Assembly (NCBI GenBank): GCA_027604685.1 | Contig: JADHYX010000081.1 | Coordinates: forward strand, 1 to 64,000 | DNA: 64,000 bases | Source: Lobulomyces angularis | Lineage: Eukaryota; Chytridiomycota; Chytridiomycetes; Lobulomycetales; Lobulomycetaceae | Reading direction: 5' to 3' | Part shown: positions 28,835-38,656 of the stretch, in pieces | How positions within the stretch are numbered: the stretch's first letter is position 1 | How the letters are laid out: every line of letters starts with the position of its first letter | Translations under genes and position numbers: made by a program | Notes under the pieces: model-generated | Told to the model about the DNA's origin: nothing | Databases searched by the model: none | Seen by the model: only the letters and a program-made list of their open reading frames with translations

Positions 28835-29284
28835 GGGATTATATTTAAATATATTATTTTGAGCTACAATGGTTTCTCTTCCGTTCCAGTATTCAAATAC
28901 TCTAGGAGGTTCCATCATTGTCAAATATTCTTCTAAAGCGCCATAATATAACATAAGACTACAGTTTGTACCAGTATAGAACATATTAATCTTCGAAGAA
29001 TCGCGTCTTACATTGCATTCATATAACATAAAATCCTCTATATCATCTCCATGATATACAACAGTTATACTCACATATGAATCAATTGATGGACAATTAG
29101 GCCAATGATGAAGAAATACATATAGATTATCATTATAAACAATATCGTTAAACTTTTTAGCAAACTTGTCTCCAAACATAGTATGTATATCCTTTGGATA
29201 TCCAAGATCTTTATCGATTTCTATATCTGTATTAATCATATTAATTAATGTTTCTACATCAAAAATTTTTACACTATTATTCAT
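28829..29284 (-). CDS. Hypothetical protein, head of a small decaying family
   Basis: A 151-residue soluble protein with an alpha/beta look and no known motif. Family landmarks are DLGYPKDIHTMFG (about 42-54), DIEDFMLYECN and a C-terminal EPPRVFEYWNGRE. Two damaged relatives lie at 49564 (3' fragment) and 51333-51776 (interrupted by a stop). The upstream flank (29374-29408) is also conserved next to the 51-kb copy, so gene and promoter were duplicated together. Because related copies have decayed while this one stays open, it is likely the functional member. Confidence 0.7.
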   Translation of the reverse strand: MNNSVKIFDVETLINMINTDIEIDKDLGYPKDIHTMFGDKFAKKFNDIVYNDNLYVFLHHWPNCPSIDSYVSITVVYHGDDIEDFMLYECNVRRDSSKINMFYTGTNCSLMLYYGALEEYLTMMEPPRVFEYWNGRETIVAQNNIFKYNPF

Positions 29285-29373
29285 TTTTTCTTTTAATTAT
29301 CATTATGTTTTCTATTAACATATACTTAGTTAATAATACACGTTTTTAAATATAAGAATGTAATAGTAAATAT

Positions 29374-29408
29374 AAGAGAAAAAGACTATATCTAGGACAA
29401 TACACATA
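29374..29408 (-). promoter_or_regulatory. Conserved upstream block of the 28829 gene family
   Basis: AGAGAAA(A)AGACTATATC and TAGGACAATACA are shared, almost unchanged, with 51862-51894 upstream of the broken relative. The block lies about 90-125 bp before each ATG. It could be a promoter element or simply recent duplication. Confidence 0.4.
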
Positions 29409-29419
29409 TCTTAAATGTA

Positions 29420-29483
29420 CCTCTATATCAGAATTTATCGCGTATAATATCTTAATTATCATCTCTCTATCCTTATATAGTCT
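29420..29483 (-). pseudogene. 3' remnant of stand-alone nuclease-like gene
   Basis: The minus-strand frame reads RLYKDREMIIKIL...SDIE, matching the C-terminus of the 62450 protein with a few changes. Only about 20 codons remain. The adjacent 29500-29560 matches flank sequence of the dispersed repeat near 47410-47480 without the element itself. Confidence 0.6.
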
Positions 29484-29700
29484 AATATATATATATTAAT
29501 ATCACATAGCGGTTTAATTAGAGATGATATATACGAAATATAATATTAAATCTTAAAAATGGCACGTAAGAACATATTTTTTTTAGATTTTGTTCAATTA
29601 TTATAAAATGAATTATTAAATTTCGTAAGATGTAATGTATCATTAAGATTAATATGAAAACTAAATATAGTATTAAATATTGTTATTATGTAATTAGGTT

Positions 29701-29710
29701 GTTTTTAAAG
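29701..29710. terminator. T/A motif beyond broken F-box-family gene
   Basis: GTTTTTAAAG, 27 bp past the stop at 29737. It is embedded in a flank conserved with 31741-31782. Confidence 0.3.
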
Positions 29711-29736
29711 AGTAATATTATATAAATTAAGTATTG

Positions 29737-31560
29737 TTAAAAATTAATTGTAGAAGGAACAAATTTTATCTTAGTATATTTGTTACCGTATTTTTTTCTT
29801 ATTTTTCGATCAGAAAATATAGCTTTCACTGTTTCTTTTTTTCTTTTATACTTTACTGTTGATATATACTCTTTACTGAATATATTATTTAATAAAGGTA
29901 GTTTACTAGGATTTTTATTAAAATAGTTTATATCTCTATCGCCATTTATTGGAAAGTTAAGTACTATATATCCATTATTATTATACTCAATTATATTATT
30001 ATATGCCTTTATGTCATCTTTTAATATATAGTAGCAAGGTATGGAATAATGCATATTTTCTGTAAATAAATATGATTCACGAGGTTCTATGATCTTTAAT
30101 AAATTTTGGAAAGTTTTATCTTTTATACTGTCCATTAATATATGTGATACAATATATTTTCTACATGATATAACGTTATTAGCCACATTCTTTTTACAAT
30201 TTTCTGATAAAAATGATACATAAAACTCATCTACTAAATTCATAATACCTTTGTCTTTTATTTGTTCATATATTTTTGATATATCACGAGATCTATTATG
30301 AATCTTATATTCTATTAGACCAATTTTAAATAAACCCTCTTTATCATGGATAATATTATTATCAATGTAAGACCAGTCAAGTTGTATAGTTTCAATATTA
30401 TTCATAACATTTTTCAGTAATGACATATTCGTATCGATCCTGAAATCTAGTTCCAATCTAGTAGATTCTAAGCGATATCTCTCTAATACTAGCTCGGTAA
30501 GCATTAATATTGATCTATAATATAAAGACTGATTTATAATATACATGAAAACATCATACGGTATTAAATCATTAATACTATAAGTAAATATATCTCTATA
30601 AGTATGACAGTTTGTCCAACGGCGTCTATCAAAAGCACGAAGAGATAGATTTTTATTTTCTAAGGTGAGTGATGGAAATCCACAAAATATAGAATCTGGT
30701 TCTTCTGGTATCCAGTAGTTAATATTCATGGTGTTATCTTGTTTATTAATTAACCAATCAATATTACTTTCCCCTATTATTTCACTACGATCACAGTGTA
30801 TTAATGATATTATCGAATTATTAAGCTCAAACTTATGTGTTATTTTACTGCATGATCTTGGTAGAAAATCTTCTGCATATTTATCAGATCGGATTTTAAT
30901 GTTTGAATTACTAGCGATAAATTTATACAACGGACATTTTTCTTCTATAAGATATGTAGAAACTATAGTTAAAGCTAGTAATTCATCAACACAAAATTTT
31001 CTTTTAAACAAGTTTCATATATCTAAAGTAAGGTATCTACAAAGTATTTCAGCAATTTTCCTTTTATCATAAATATAACTATCGGGAAATGAATGTCTAT
31101 ATGCAAGAACTAATATATTTTTGATTAAATCATCTGAAATATATTTTGATGCAATATCCTTTTTTACATTTTGATATGTAATTTTATCATAAATTTCAGT
31201 GATACGATCGATCAAATAGCTACTGGCAGCGCATTTCCAACTATAATGACTGCCAAAATTGTAATGTGAACTGTTCTTGCATTGACAATAAATATCGATA
31301 CTAGACCTACTTTTATTTAAATTAATTATATTCGATATAAAAGGGCCGCTCAGGAAAGATTTACATTCTTTCATAACTGTTAGTAAGTTATCATAAATAT
31401 CTTTACCAAATACACTTTTTAATTGATGTGTAACTGAATGTAGATTTAATATTCTTCTATTATATACGAAGTGAAATGTTTTATTAACACGAGAAAGATT
31501 TTTACTATCATTTTTAGATAATAAATCATATATCATGTCTATAATTCCGTCATTGTTCAT
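29737..31560 (-). pseudogene. F-box-family gene split by one in-frame TGA
   Basis: Two frames, 31560-31015 and its continuation to 29737, line up with the intact 609-residue paralogue at 31783-33612. They stay in the same reading frame and are separated by a single TGA at about 31015-31017, where the paralogue has Tyr (LTLEVYHLF against LTLDI-stop-NLF). Total length (608 codons) equals the paralogue. The NTase signature is also decayed: GPF for GSF, and SSIDIY for SDIDIY. No ATG restarts the second half; only a TTG is near. It could be a young pseudogene, a truncated F-box-only protein of 181 aa, or a readthrough gene. Confidence 0.7.
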
Positions 31561-31745
31561 ATTCTTACAGTAAAATTCTAAATTTAAATGTAAATTGTGA
31601 TATTGATTACAGTATAAATTTATATTATTAGACTTTATTCAATTATCATAAAATAAATTATTAAACTTCGCAAGATGTAATGTATTATTAAGAATAATAT
31701 GAAAAATAAATATAACATCAAAAATTGTTGTTACGTAATTAGGTT

Positions 31746-31756
31746 GTTTTTAAAAA
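31746..31756. terminator. T/A palindrome after 31783 gene
   Basis: TGTTTTTAAAAAGG context, about 27 bp beyond the stop at 31783, at the same offset as in the duplicated flank at 29701. Confidence 0.4.
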
Positions 31757-31782
31757 GGTAATAATATATAAAGCAAACAACG

Positions 31783-33612
31783 TTAAAGGTTAATTGTAGA
31801 AGGGATAAATTTTATTTTAGCATATTTATTACCATATTTTTTCAATATTTCTTCTTCAAAAAATACGGCTTCCACAGTTCCTTTTATTCTTCTATATTTT
31901 ACTATTGGTATATATTCTTCACTGAATATATTATTTAATAAAGGTAGTTTGCTAGGATCTTCACTATGATAATTCATATCTCTATCGCCATTTATTGGAA
32001 AGTTAAGTACTATATGTCCATTATTTTTGTGTTCAATCATAACGTTATATGCTTCTATATCATTCTTTAATATATAATAATCTTTCATATAATAGTCCAT
32101 CCTCGTGTCATTCATACAAAATGAGTTAGATTTTATGATTTCCAATGATTCCAGTAAGGTTTTGTCTTTTAAGCTATCCATTACTATATGTGATACAATA
32201 TATTCCCTAACTGATAGAATATTATTTTCTATAAGTTTTTTACAATTTCCTGATAACAAAAATATATATTCGTTTAATTCATCACTAATAATATTTACAC
32301 TTTTTATCTTTTTATATATTTTTGATATATCAGAAGATCTATTATGACTTCTATACTTTATAGAATTAATTTCAAACAAAACTCTTCCATTATGAATACT
32401 ATTATTATCAATATATGACCAATTTATGCATCCAATATCATAGTTACATATAATGTTTTTTAACATTGGTATATTTGTATCTGATCTGTAGTCTAACTCT
32501 AAATCTTTACATTCTGTTTCATACTCATTTAGTATTAGTTTAGTAAATAATAGTGCTATTCTATAGCATAATGAACAAGTTATTGTAGATATGAATGTGT
32601 TATAAGGTATCAAATGGTTGATATTATAAGCAAATATGTCGTTATAACTATGACAGTGTTTAAACCTATGTTCATCGAATCTATGAAGAAATAAATTCAT
32701 GTTTTTTAGGGTAAGCGATGGAAATCCACAAAATATAAATTCTGGTTTTTCTGGTGTCCAATAATTAACACTCATGGTATCATCGAAATTGTTAATTATT
32801 GAATCAATATGATTCTTTCCTATTATTTCAGCGCGATTACAATGTATTAATGATATTGTTGAATCGTTAAGTTCAAATTTATGCATCACTCTAGTGCAAG
32901 ATCTTGTTAGAAAATCTTCTACACATTCATCAGATCTGTCTTTAACGTTTGAATTATTAGCAAGAAGTTTGTATAAAAGACATTTCTCTTCTATATTACA
33001 GGTAGAAAGAATAATCACTGATACTCTATTAGCAATAACAAGTCTTCTAATAAACAGATGGTATACTTCTAAAGTAAGATATCTACAAAGTATCTCAGAA
33101 ATTTTTTGTTTACTATAACCATTGTCTGTTTGCCATGAACAATGATTTCCAAAAAACTTCATATATCTAAGCAAATTATCTGAAAAGTATTCCTCTATAT
33201 TGTTTTTATCTACATTGTCATGTATAATTTTTTCATAGACTTGAATGAAACCATCAGTTACATTACGACCACACCTACCAGACATCATCATGGCACCATA
33301 ATCATCAAAACACTTATCTGGACTGCTCTCACATTGACAATAAATATCAATATTAGGTTTACTTTTATTTAAATTAATTATATTTGATATGAAAGAACCA
33401 CTTAGGAAAGATTTACATCGTTTCATCACTTCTATTAACTCATTATAGAGATTTTCACTAAACACATTTTTTAACTGATGTGTAACTGAATATAAATTTG
33501 ATATTCTTCTATTATATATTAAGTGAAACCTTTTATTAACACAAGAGAGATTCTTACTATCGTTTTTAGATAATGAATTGTAAATCATATCTATAATTTC
33601 ATTATTGTCCAT
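31783..33612 (-). CDS. F-box / degenerate NTase-like protein
   Basis: A 609-residue intact paralogue of the broken 29737 gene and more distantly of 19051 and 43741. The F-box-like N-terminus reads NEIIDMIYNSLSKNDSKNLS. The NTase signature is FLSGSFISN (G72, S73), but the first catalytic Asp is replaced (KPNIDIY: N87, D89), so catalysis is doubtful. The MSVNYWTPEKPEF...CGFPSLTL motif is kept. C-terminal landmark: LNFPINGDRDMNYHSEDPSK, nearly identical in the broken copy. Conserved 3' and 5' flanks (29580-29736 against 31620-31782, and 33640-33740) show a tandem segmental duplication. Confidence 0.72.
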   Translation of the reverse strand: MDNNEIIDMIYNSLSKNDSKNLSCVNKRFHLIYNRRISNLYSVTHQLKNVFSENLYNELIEVMKRCKSFLSGSFISNIINLNKSKPNIDIYCQCESSPDKCFDDYGAMMMSGRCGRNVTDGFIQVYEKIIHDNVDKNNIEEYFSDNLLRYMKFFGNHCSWQTDNGYSKQKISEILCRYLTLEVYHLFIRRLVIANRVSVIILSTCNIEEKCLLYKLLANNSNVKDRSDECVEDFLTRSCTRVMHKFELNDSTISLIHCNRAEIIGKNHIDSIINNFDDTMSVNYWTPEKPEFIFCGFPSLTLKNMNLFLHRFDEHRFKHCHSYNDIFAYNINHLIPYNTFISTITCSLCYRIALLFTKLILNEYETECKDLELDYRSDTNIPMLKNIICNYDIGCINWSYIDNNSIHNGRVLFEINSIKYRSHNRSSDISKIYKKIKSVNIISDELNEYIFLLSGNCKKLIENNILSVREYIVSHIVMDSLKDKTLLESLEIIKSNSFCMNDTRMDYYMKDYYILKNDIEAYNVMIEHKNNGHIVLNFPINGDRDMNYHSEDPSKLPLLNNIFSEEYIPIVKYRRIKGTVEAVFFEEEILKKYGNKYAKIKFIPSTINL

Positions 33613-33748
33613 ATTCTTATAGCAGAATTCTGAATTTGAATGTAAATTATTGTTTTGTTTACAATATAAATTATATTATTAGATTTTATTCAATTATCAT
33701 AAAATGAATATTAAATTTCACAAGATATAATACATTATTAAGATTGAT

Positions 33749-34576
33749 ATGGAAGCTAAATTTTGTCAAAAATCTTCTGAAAAGTTAAATAGTGTTGACG
33801 ATTTATCTTTATGCACCAATGAATTTAGAAAAAAAGATGTTTGCTCTTTAAACATATCATATGAAAACGAATTTGACATTAATAATTTTATATCTGAAGT
33901 CTATAATATTAATGTGCCAAAAGGATTTTATTTAAAGAATGTCGACTATCCAAACATTAATGACAATTTTAATAAGGAAGAGAAATCTATAATACAATTT
34001 ATGGATATAGTAATAGAAAATCAGTCTGCTAAAATTGATACATGTGAGTCAAAAACAGATTCGTTTGTTAATCATTTATTATCAAGAATGAATTTTAGTG
34101 AATATCCAATGATGTTAGAAATTCATTCTATATGCAAATTCTTTGTATACAACAAAAAGATTACATCTATTTATGACTTTTCAGTTAAAAAAGATAAGAT
34201 GGTATTTTTAGTAGAAGAAGATAAACATTTAAATAATACAGAAGTTTCTAAAGCATGGGGTGAATATCAAATAGCTGGAGAATTGATTGCAGCAGCATGT
34301 AATAATATAAACAATCTTAGTAACATAAATAGTAGTCATATAGATACTATATATGCTATGAGAGTAATAGGTTTAGTGTTTACGTTTTATAAGGTAACAT
34401 TTCCTGTATCTTACATAATATCACTTGGTGATGGATTTCCTGAAGAGTCTGTTATTATATATAGATATCCACCACAAATAACAACAAAGTTTGAAGGTTT
34501 TGATTATTCTTTGGCAGATGATAGAAAAATTATAATATCAATATTATCAAACATAAGGAGATATATATTACTTTAA
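33749..34576 (+). CDS. Stand-alone PD-(D/E)XK nuclease-like protein
   Basis: A 275-residue protein. The core reads IYDFSVKKDKMVFLVEEDKH (D143, E157, K159), then WGEYQIAGELIAAA (Q173). This D...ExK...Q order is the restriction-endonuclease-fold active site, here complete. It shares this core and the C-terminal YRYPP...DRKIIISIL motif with 37356, 53705 and 62450. The N-terminal 110 residues differ from the others. The ATG at 33749 is 136 bp from the divergent F-box gene. A DNA or RNA cleavage role is inferred. Confidence 0.7.
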   Translation: MEAKFCQKSSEKLNSVDDLSLCTNEFRKKDVCSLNISYENEFDINNFISEVYNINVPKGFYLKNVDYPNINDNFNKEEKSIIQFMDIVIENQSAKIDTCESKTDSFVNHLLSRMNFSEYPMMLEIHSICKFFVYNKKITSIYDFSVKKDKMVFLVEEDKHLNNTEVSKAWGEYQIAGELIAAACNNINNLSNINSSHIDTIYAMRVIGLVFTFYKVTFPVSYIISLGDGFPEESVIIYRYPPQITTKFEGFDYSLADDRKIIISILSNIRRYILL

Positions 34577-34589
34577 ATATATTCATTAA

Positions 34590-34599
34590 ACTTTTAAAA
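34590..34599. terminator. T/A palindrome after 33749 gene
   Basis: ACTTTTAAAA, about 14 bp after the stop at 34576. The convergent gene ends at 34681. Confidence 0.35.
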
Positions 34600-34680
34600 T
34601 ATAAAATTAATAATACATAAATCTATTAAAATAAATATTATAACTATGATAACATAATTTTCCTATACTTTTTTCTAAAT

Positions 34681-35271
34681 TTACCATCTTACATAATCAA
34701 ATGAAGGAATTGTTATAGTATAATGAAACTTTGAATGCAATATAAGATTACACAATTTTGACAACATAAACCCCTGAAAAGATGAATCTGGGCCATTAAT
34801 TTCAATATTTCTTTTTGTTTCAAGACAAAAATCTACTATATTGATACCATATGTTTCAATTGCTCTATCAAACATATGAAAAATCCACATAACACAAAAC
34901 AAGTGTATCTTTAACTCATTTAACTCTCCTAATATTTTTATTACGTTAGTTCTTTTAGCTCCTTTTCCATTTGCAAATAGTTCTTTCCGAATACTAGATT
35001 TTAAATCTATCAAATTATATTTATCTATAATATCAGGAATATCTAGATTAGTAAAATTATCAATGAGATTAGGATATCCATTGTTACCTATTATTATTTC
35101 GCTGTCTTTGTAAAATCTGTTATCATATGTATAATGAATTCCGTAATTAAAACCTGGTAAAGTTATTAATTTATACTCAAAAACAAGATATTTGCTTTTA
35201 AACTTATTGTTGAAATAAGATATATCATTAATATTTGAAAAATCTATATCATCAATACTAATTATGTTCAT
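34681..35271 (-). CDS. Hypothetical 196-aa protein
   Basis: A soluble alpha/beta protein without recognised motif. The phrase SEIIIGNNGYPNLIDNF resembles the YPNINDNF of the neighbouring nuclease-like protein at 33749 (residues 68-75), so it may contain that family's N-terminal region without the nuclease core. ATG at 35271. It is convergent with 33749 and divergent from 35665. Confidence 0.6.
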   Translation of the reverse strand: MNIISIDDIDFSNINDISYFNNKFKSKYLVFEYKLITLPGFNYGIHYTYDNRFYKDSEIIIGNNGYPNLIDNFTNLDIPDIIDKYNLIDLKSSIRKELFANGKGAKRTNVIKILGELNELKIHLFCVMWIFHMFDRAIETYGINIVDFCLETKRNIEINGPDSSFQGFMLSKLCNLILHSKFHYTITIPSFDYVRW

Positions 35272-35664
35272 TTTAATTATTAAATATACACTTTGATCTT
35301 ATTATTAATAATCTTTTTTACAATGATTCAATTTATGTTTGATTTAAAATATATTAATATAGAAGTAATGTAAGCGATTAATGCATGCAACCATAAAAAT
35401 GATCATTCTTTTTAAAGAAAACGTCGATATTTAATGTTTAATCAATATTTCAATAATTACTAGTCTCGTGTATATCAATAACTATAATCATTAGTTGTTA
35501 TTAAATTATTTGTTGATGTATACAAACTTCTTCCTACTATCGGCAATGATAATATATTTAATAGAGAAGATTAAATATATTTAGAAATAAAAGAGATCAA
35601 ACCTAAGATATTAAAGTAAATTGAATAATTTTTATATCACGATAGTCTTTTGTAATTAGTAACA
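35272..35664. other. Divergent intergenic region, 393 bp
   Basis: No gene is visible. A palindrome TTCTTTTTAAAGAA at about 35408-35421 lies here between divergent genes, an exception to the 3'-end rule (or the end of an undetected short transcript). Confidence 0.45.
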
Positions 35665-37239
35665 ATGAACAGAGAAGAATTAGAAAAAGAACTTGACGTA
35701 GTAACAAAAAAGTTAAAATCAAGAGATGAAAGAACAGGGATAAATTATTTAGTAACAAAAGGACTGCCAAAATTAGGAAGAAACTTAATAAGTGAAAGTA
35801 AACCTAGTTACGAAAAATCTTTTGCGGAAAGAGATTCTAAATTGGAAATAATAGAAAGTGAATTTAATATATTGAAGAATTATAGTTATAACAATTTACT
35901 AAAATCAGAAAATCCATCTACTATGTGGATAAATGCAATGAAAAAAGGTGGAAACTTAGGAACTTGGAACTCTGAGAGTGTCATACAAAAATTTGTTTCT
36001 AATGCATTAGATGATATAAATAGTTACTTTGAGGAGGATATTAAAATCGATATACTTCATGAACAGGATATATCTTCTACCATTAAGAATTTCATATCAG
36101 ATATTACTGTTTTTAGAGCAATAGATAATAATATAATTGGTGTATGTGAAGTAAAGAAGCCAAGTAAGGGAGGTAATGATTTAAATAATTATTATTTATA
36201 TTGCCAAATAGATTGTTATATGCAAGAATTAAGATACACCTACGGAATTAAATATGTGTATGGAATTATCTCAACTTACAACGAATGGAAAATTTGTTGG
36301 TATTCCAATAGTCAAACGATATCCGCATTAGACGACACAAATAAAATATCAGAATATATTTCTAATGATATTGATTCATATCCGTATATTATAGATAATG
36401 ATAAACTCTATGTTAGTAAAGTGTATAAATATAATGATCAATTAATAACTCAGATTTTAATTTCCTGTATGTGTAAAATGTATATGACACATATTGAAAC
36501 TCCTAAAATAATAGGTAATAAAAATTTTAAGTTTAGATACATAGAATCAGGACAAGATAGAATATATTGGAAATTTATATCATTTACGAAACCATTTACG
36601 TATGAAATGCCTAATAGTAAAACCAAGAATTTTTATCTATTAAAAAAATATCATGGAGGAAGAGATGGAAGAGTATGGCTTGCTTTATCCAATAATGCAA
36701 ATTTAGCAGTAATTAAAGCACCCAGAAAAGAAAAAGAACATATATCGAAAAAGATCTTTACACAAGAATCAAGCTATTGGAATGAATTATGGAACTGTAA
36801 TAGTTATACTATAGAAATTCTAGATATAACAATGATTGTTATGCCATATGCATTTCACTGCATACAGGATGATAATGATAGAGTATATTTTAAATCTCCT
36901 GATATATGGAATGATATTGGTAGAAAGGAGGAAGATAATGTATTCAACTGCGAAGACATATTAGAAAGTAAAAATAAATTATTCGACACAGAAGATTTAG
37001 AGAAATATTTTAAGAATCCTTTATTAGTAGCCAGAGAAGCTTTAACAGTAATGAAAGAAAAAGGATATATACATGATGATATTCAATGGAGACATGTTTC
37101 TCTATTACCATTCAAGAAATCAGAGAATATATGGGGCTTAAAACCCATTATGATAGATTTAACTAGAATAAAGAAAATACCTAATGGTGAAATTATAAAC
37201 ATTGAGGATGAACTAAAAAAGTTGAACAATGAGCAATAG
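35665..37239 (+). CDS. Crinkler-like nuclease-kinase protein, active residues intact
   Basis: A 524-residue protein. The N-terminal helix leads to NYLVTKGLPKLGRN. Nuclease domain: SDITVF (D146), GVCEVKKP (E162, K164), YCQIDCYMQELRY (Q181), then EWKICWYSN, a complete PD-(D/E)XK-like set. Kinase domain: YHGGRDGRVWLA glycine loop, AVIKA Lys near 350, YIHDDIQWRHV catalytic loop near 470, and IMIDLTRI metal-binding Asp near 496. Of the three paralogues this is the only one with every residue in place. The pairing of nuclease and kinase domains is characteristic of Crinkler-type effectors. A nuclear host target is inference. Confidence 0.82.
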   Translation: MNREELEKELDVVTKKLKSRDERTGINYLVTKGLPKLGRNLISESKPSYEKSFAERDSKLEIIESEFNILKNYSYNNLLKSENPSTMWINAMKKGGNLGTWNSESVIQKFVSNALDDINSYFEEDIKIDILHEQDISSTIKNFISDITVFRAIDNNIIGVCEVKKPSKGGNDLNNYYLYCQIDCYMQELRYTYGIKYVYGIISTYNEWKICWYSNSQTISALDDTNKISEYISNDIDSYPYIIDNDKLYVSKVYKYNDQLITQILISCMCKMYMTHIETPKIIGNKNFKFRYIESGQDRIYWKFISFTKPFTYEMPNSKTKNFYLLKKYHGGRDGRVWLALSNNANLAVIKAPRKEKEHISKKIFTQESSYWNELWNCNSYTIEILDITMIVMPYAFHCIQDDNDRVYFKSPDIWNDIGRKEEDNVFNCEDILESKNKLFDTEDLEKYFKNPLLVAREALTVMKEKGYIHDDIQWRHVSLLPFKKSENIWGLKPIMIDLTRIKKIPNGEIINIEDELKKLNNEQ

Positions 37240-37245
37240 TATTAT

Positions 37246-37259
37246 AAAATTTTTAAAAT
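37246..37259. terminator. T/A palindrome after nuclease-kinase gene
   Basis: AAAATTTTTAAAAT, 7 bp after the stop at 37239. Confidence 0.45.
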
Positions 37260-37355
37260 AAAAGTTATATTCTCACTTTGATTAAATTGATAATTATGTT
37301 ATTATTAAATGTACTACCAACAATATTTTATTAAATAGTTTAATTATCAATTAAA

Positions 37356-38198
37356 ATGAGTAGTATATTACCCAATATATTGAGTTCAATACAAACAGAT
37401 AATTGTTATATACATCCAGATAACTCTAAAGAAAAATGGAAAAGTACATTGCAATGGACTCAAATGCAGTGTGACAGTTTGGGTGTAAAATTCGTCAATG
37501 GTGTTCTAAAAGATATTGTTGCAGATTTAAATGTTGATTTACCAGAAGATACAGAACGTATTTTGCTACCAAATATAACGATCTCATTGAATACAACACC
37601 CAATAGTAACATTACAAAAGCACAAATGAAATTTTATAATAGGGTGATTCAAGTATCAAAATTTATAGATGAACCTCCCGTTGATTCTGTTATGAATGAT
37701 CTTCTTATTTATACAGATTATGAAGGAGGTAATAAAATACATCTTAGACCAAGACCAAAATTACACTATAATATATTACAATACGATGTAACATCCGAAC
37801 CTGATTACGCAGCATATATTGACGATATAGGTATTAACAAATATATGTTAGTTGTGGAGGATAAAAGTCCAGTAAGATCTATAAAAACAATAGAATATCA
37901 ATTATGTGGTGAAATGATAATAGCTGTATCATTAAGAGCTGATCATATAATGAAAGATCACATAATGTATGGTATTACAATGAAAGGTGTTAATATAAGA
38001 TTCTATAGGGTATTGTTTACACAGGATTATCTCACTCTCTTGTTAAATAAAAATAGTACCATCAATAAAAAGAAGCTTAACATATTAAGATATCCACCAG
38101 ACAATGAAGAACCATTATGTATTGTTCATCCAGGAGATAGAGAGAAAATAATACTGATAATGTGTAAAATAAGAAGTGATATTGAAAACATGATTTAA
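37356..38198 (+). CDS. Stand-alone PD-(D/E)XK nuclease-like protein
   Basis: A 280-residue protein with SEPDYAAYI (D150), MLVVEDKS (E168, K170) and IEYQLCGEMIIA (Q182), an intact restriction-endonuclease-like site. The C-terminal half (YGITMKGVNIRFYRVLF; RYPPDNEEPL; DREKIILIMCKIRSDIE) is shared with 62450 and with remnants at 29420 and 45724. It follows the nuclease-kinase gene on the same strand after 116 bp, so two nuclease families are neighbours. No signal peptide. Likely intracellular. Confidence 0.75.
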   Translation: MSSILPNILSSIQTDNCYIHPDNSKEKWKSTLQWTQMQCDSLGVKFVNGVLKDIVADLNVDLPEDTERILLPNITISLNTTPNSNITKAQMKFYNRVIQVSKFIDEPPVDSVMNDLLIYTDYEGGNKIHLRPRPKLHYNILQYDVTSEPDYAAYIDDIGINKYMLVVEDKSPVRSIKTIEYQLCGEMIIAVSLRADHIMKDHIMYGITMKGVNIRFYRVLFTQDYLTLLLNKNSTINKKKLNILRYPPDNEEPLCIVHPGDREKIILIMCKIRSDIENMI

Positions 38199-38275
38199 AT
38201 TATTTGATAATGACATTCACTAACAAAATACGTTACGAAGAAGACAAATCAAATAGTTGAACATAATACCATCCT

Positions 38276-38288
38276 ATTTTTAAAAAAT
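38276..38288. terminator. T/A palindrome after 37356 gene
   Basis: TATTTTTAAAAAA, about 78 bp after the stop. The stretch between stop and palindrome is duplicated at 45841-45915. The remaining gap 38289-38656 shows no gene. Confidence 0.35.
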
Positions 38289-38656
38289 ATTTATATTATA
38301 TACTATCTAAATTCCTTGCTAGCATATTACAGGTTATGATTAATTTATTTAATTATTTTGAATGTAGTCATTATTATTATAATTTTACTTGTAATATATA
38401 AATTACAGAATATACAATATTAAACTTCTATCTTGTTTTATATATATTTTATTTCTTAACCAATACATTTTATCTAATATACGTTAGTTATGTAAATTAA
38501 AAAACATGTTATATCAAACAAAAAAAGTTATAGTTGTAATTAGTACATCGAGAAAATAATAAATTGAAGAAAGTACAGTTATTTTTTTTTAAACTTTATT
38601 CACTTATAGAAACTTAGATAGATTAGATAGAAAAACCTCATAAATTCTTTCCTTAA

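Noticed and set aside
31015..31017. Alternative genetic code in which TGA is sense
   Set aside because: Only this one gene would need it; Trp is encoded by TGG throughout, and TAA, TAG and TGA all occur as plausible stops.
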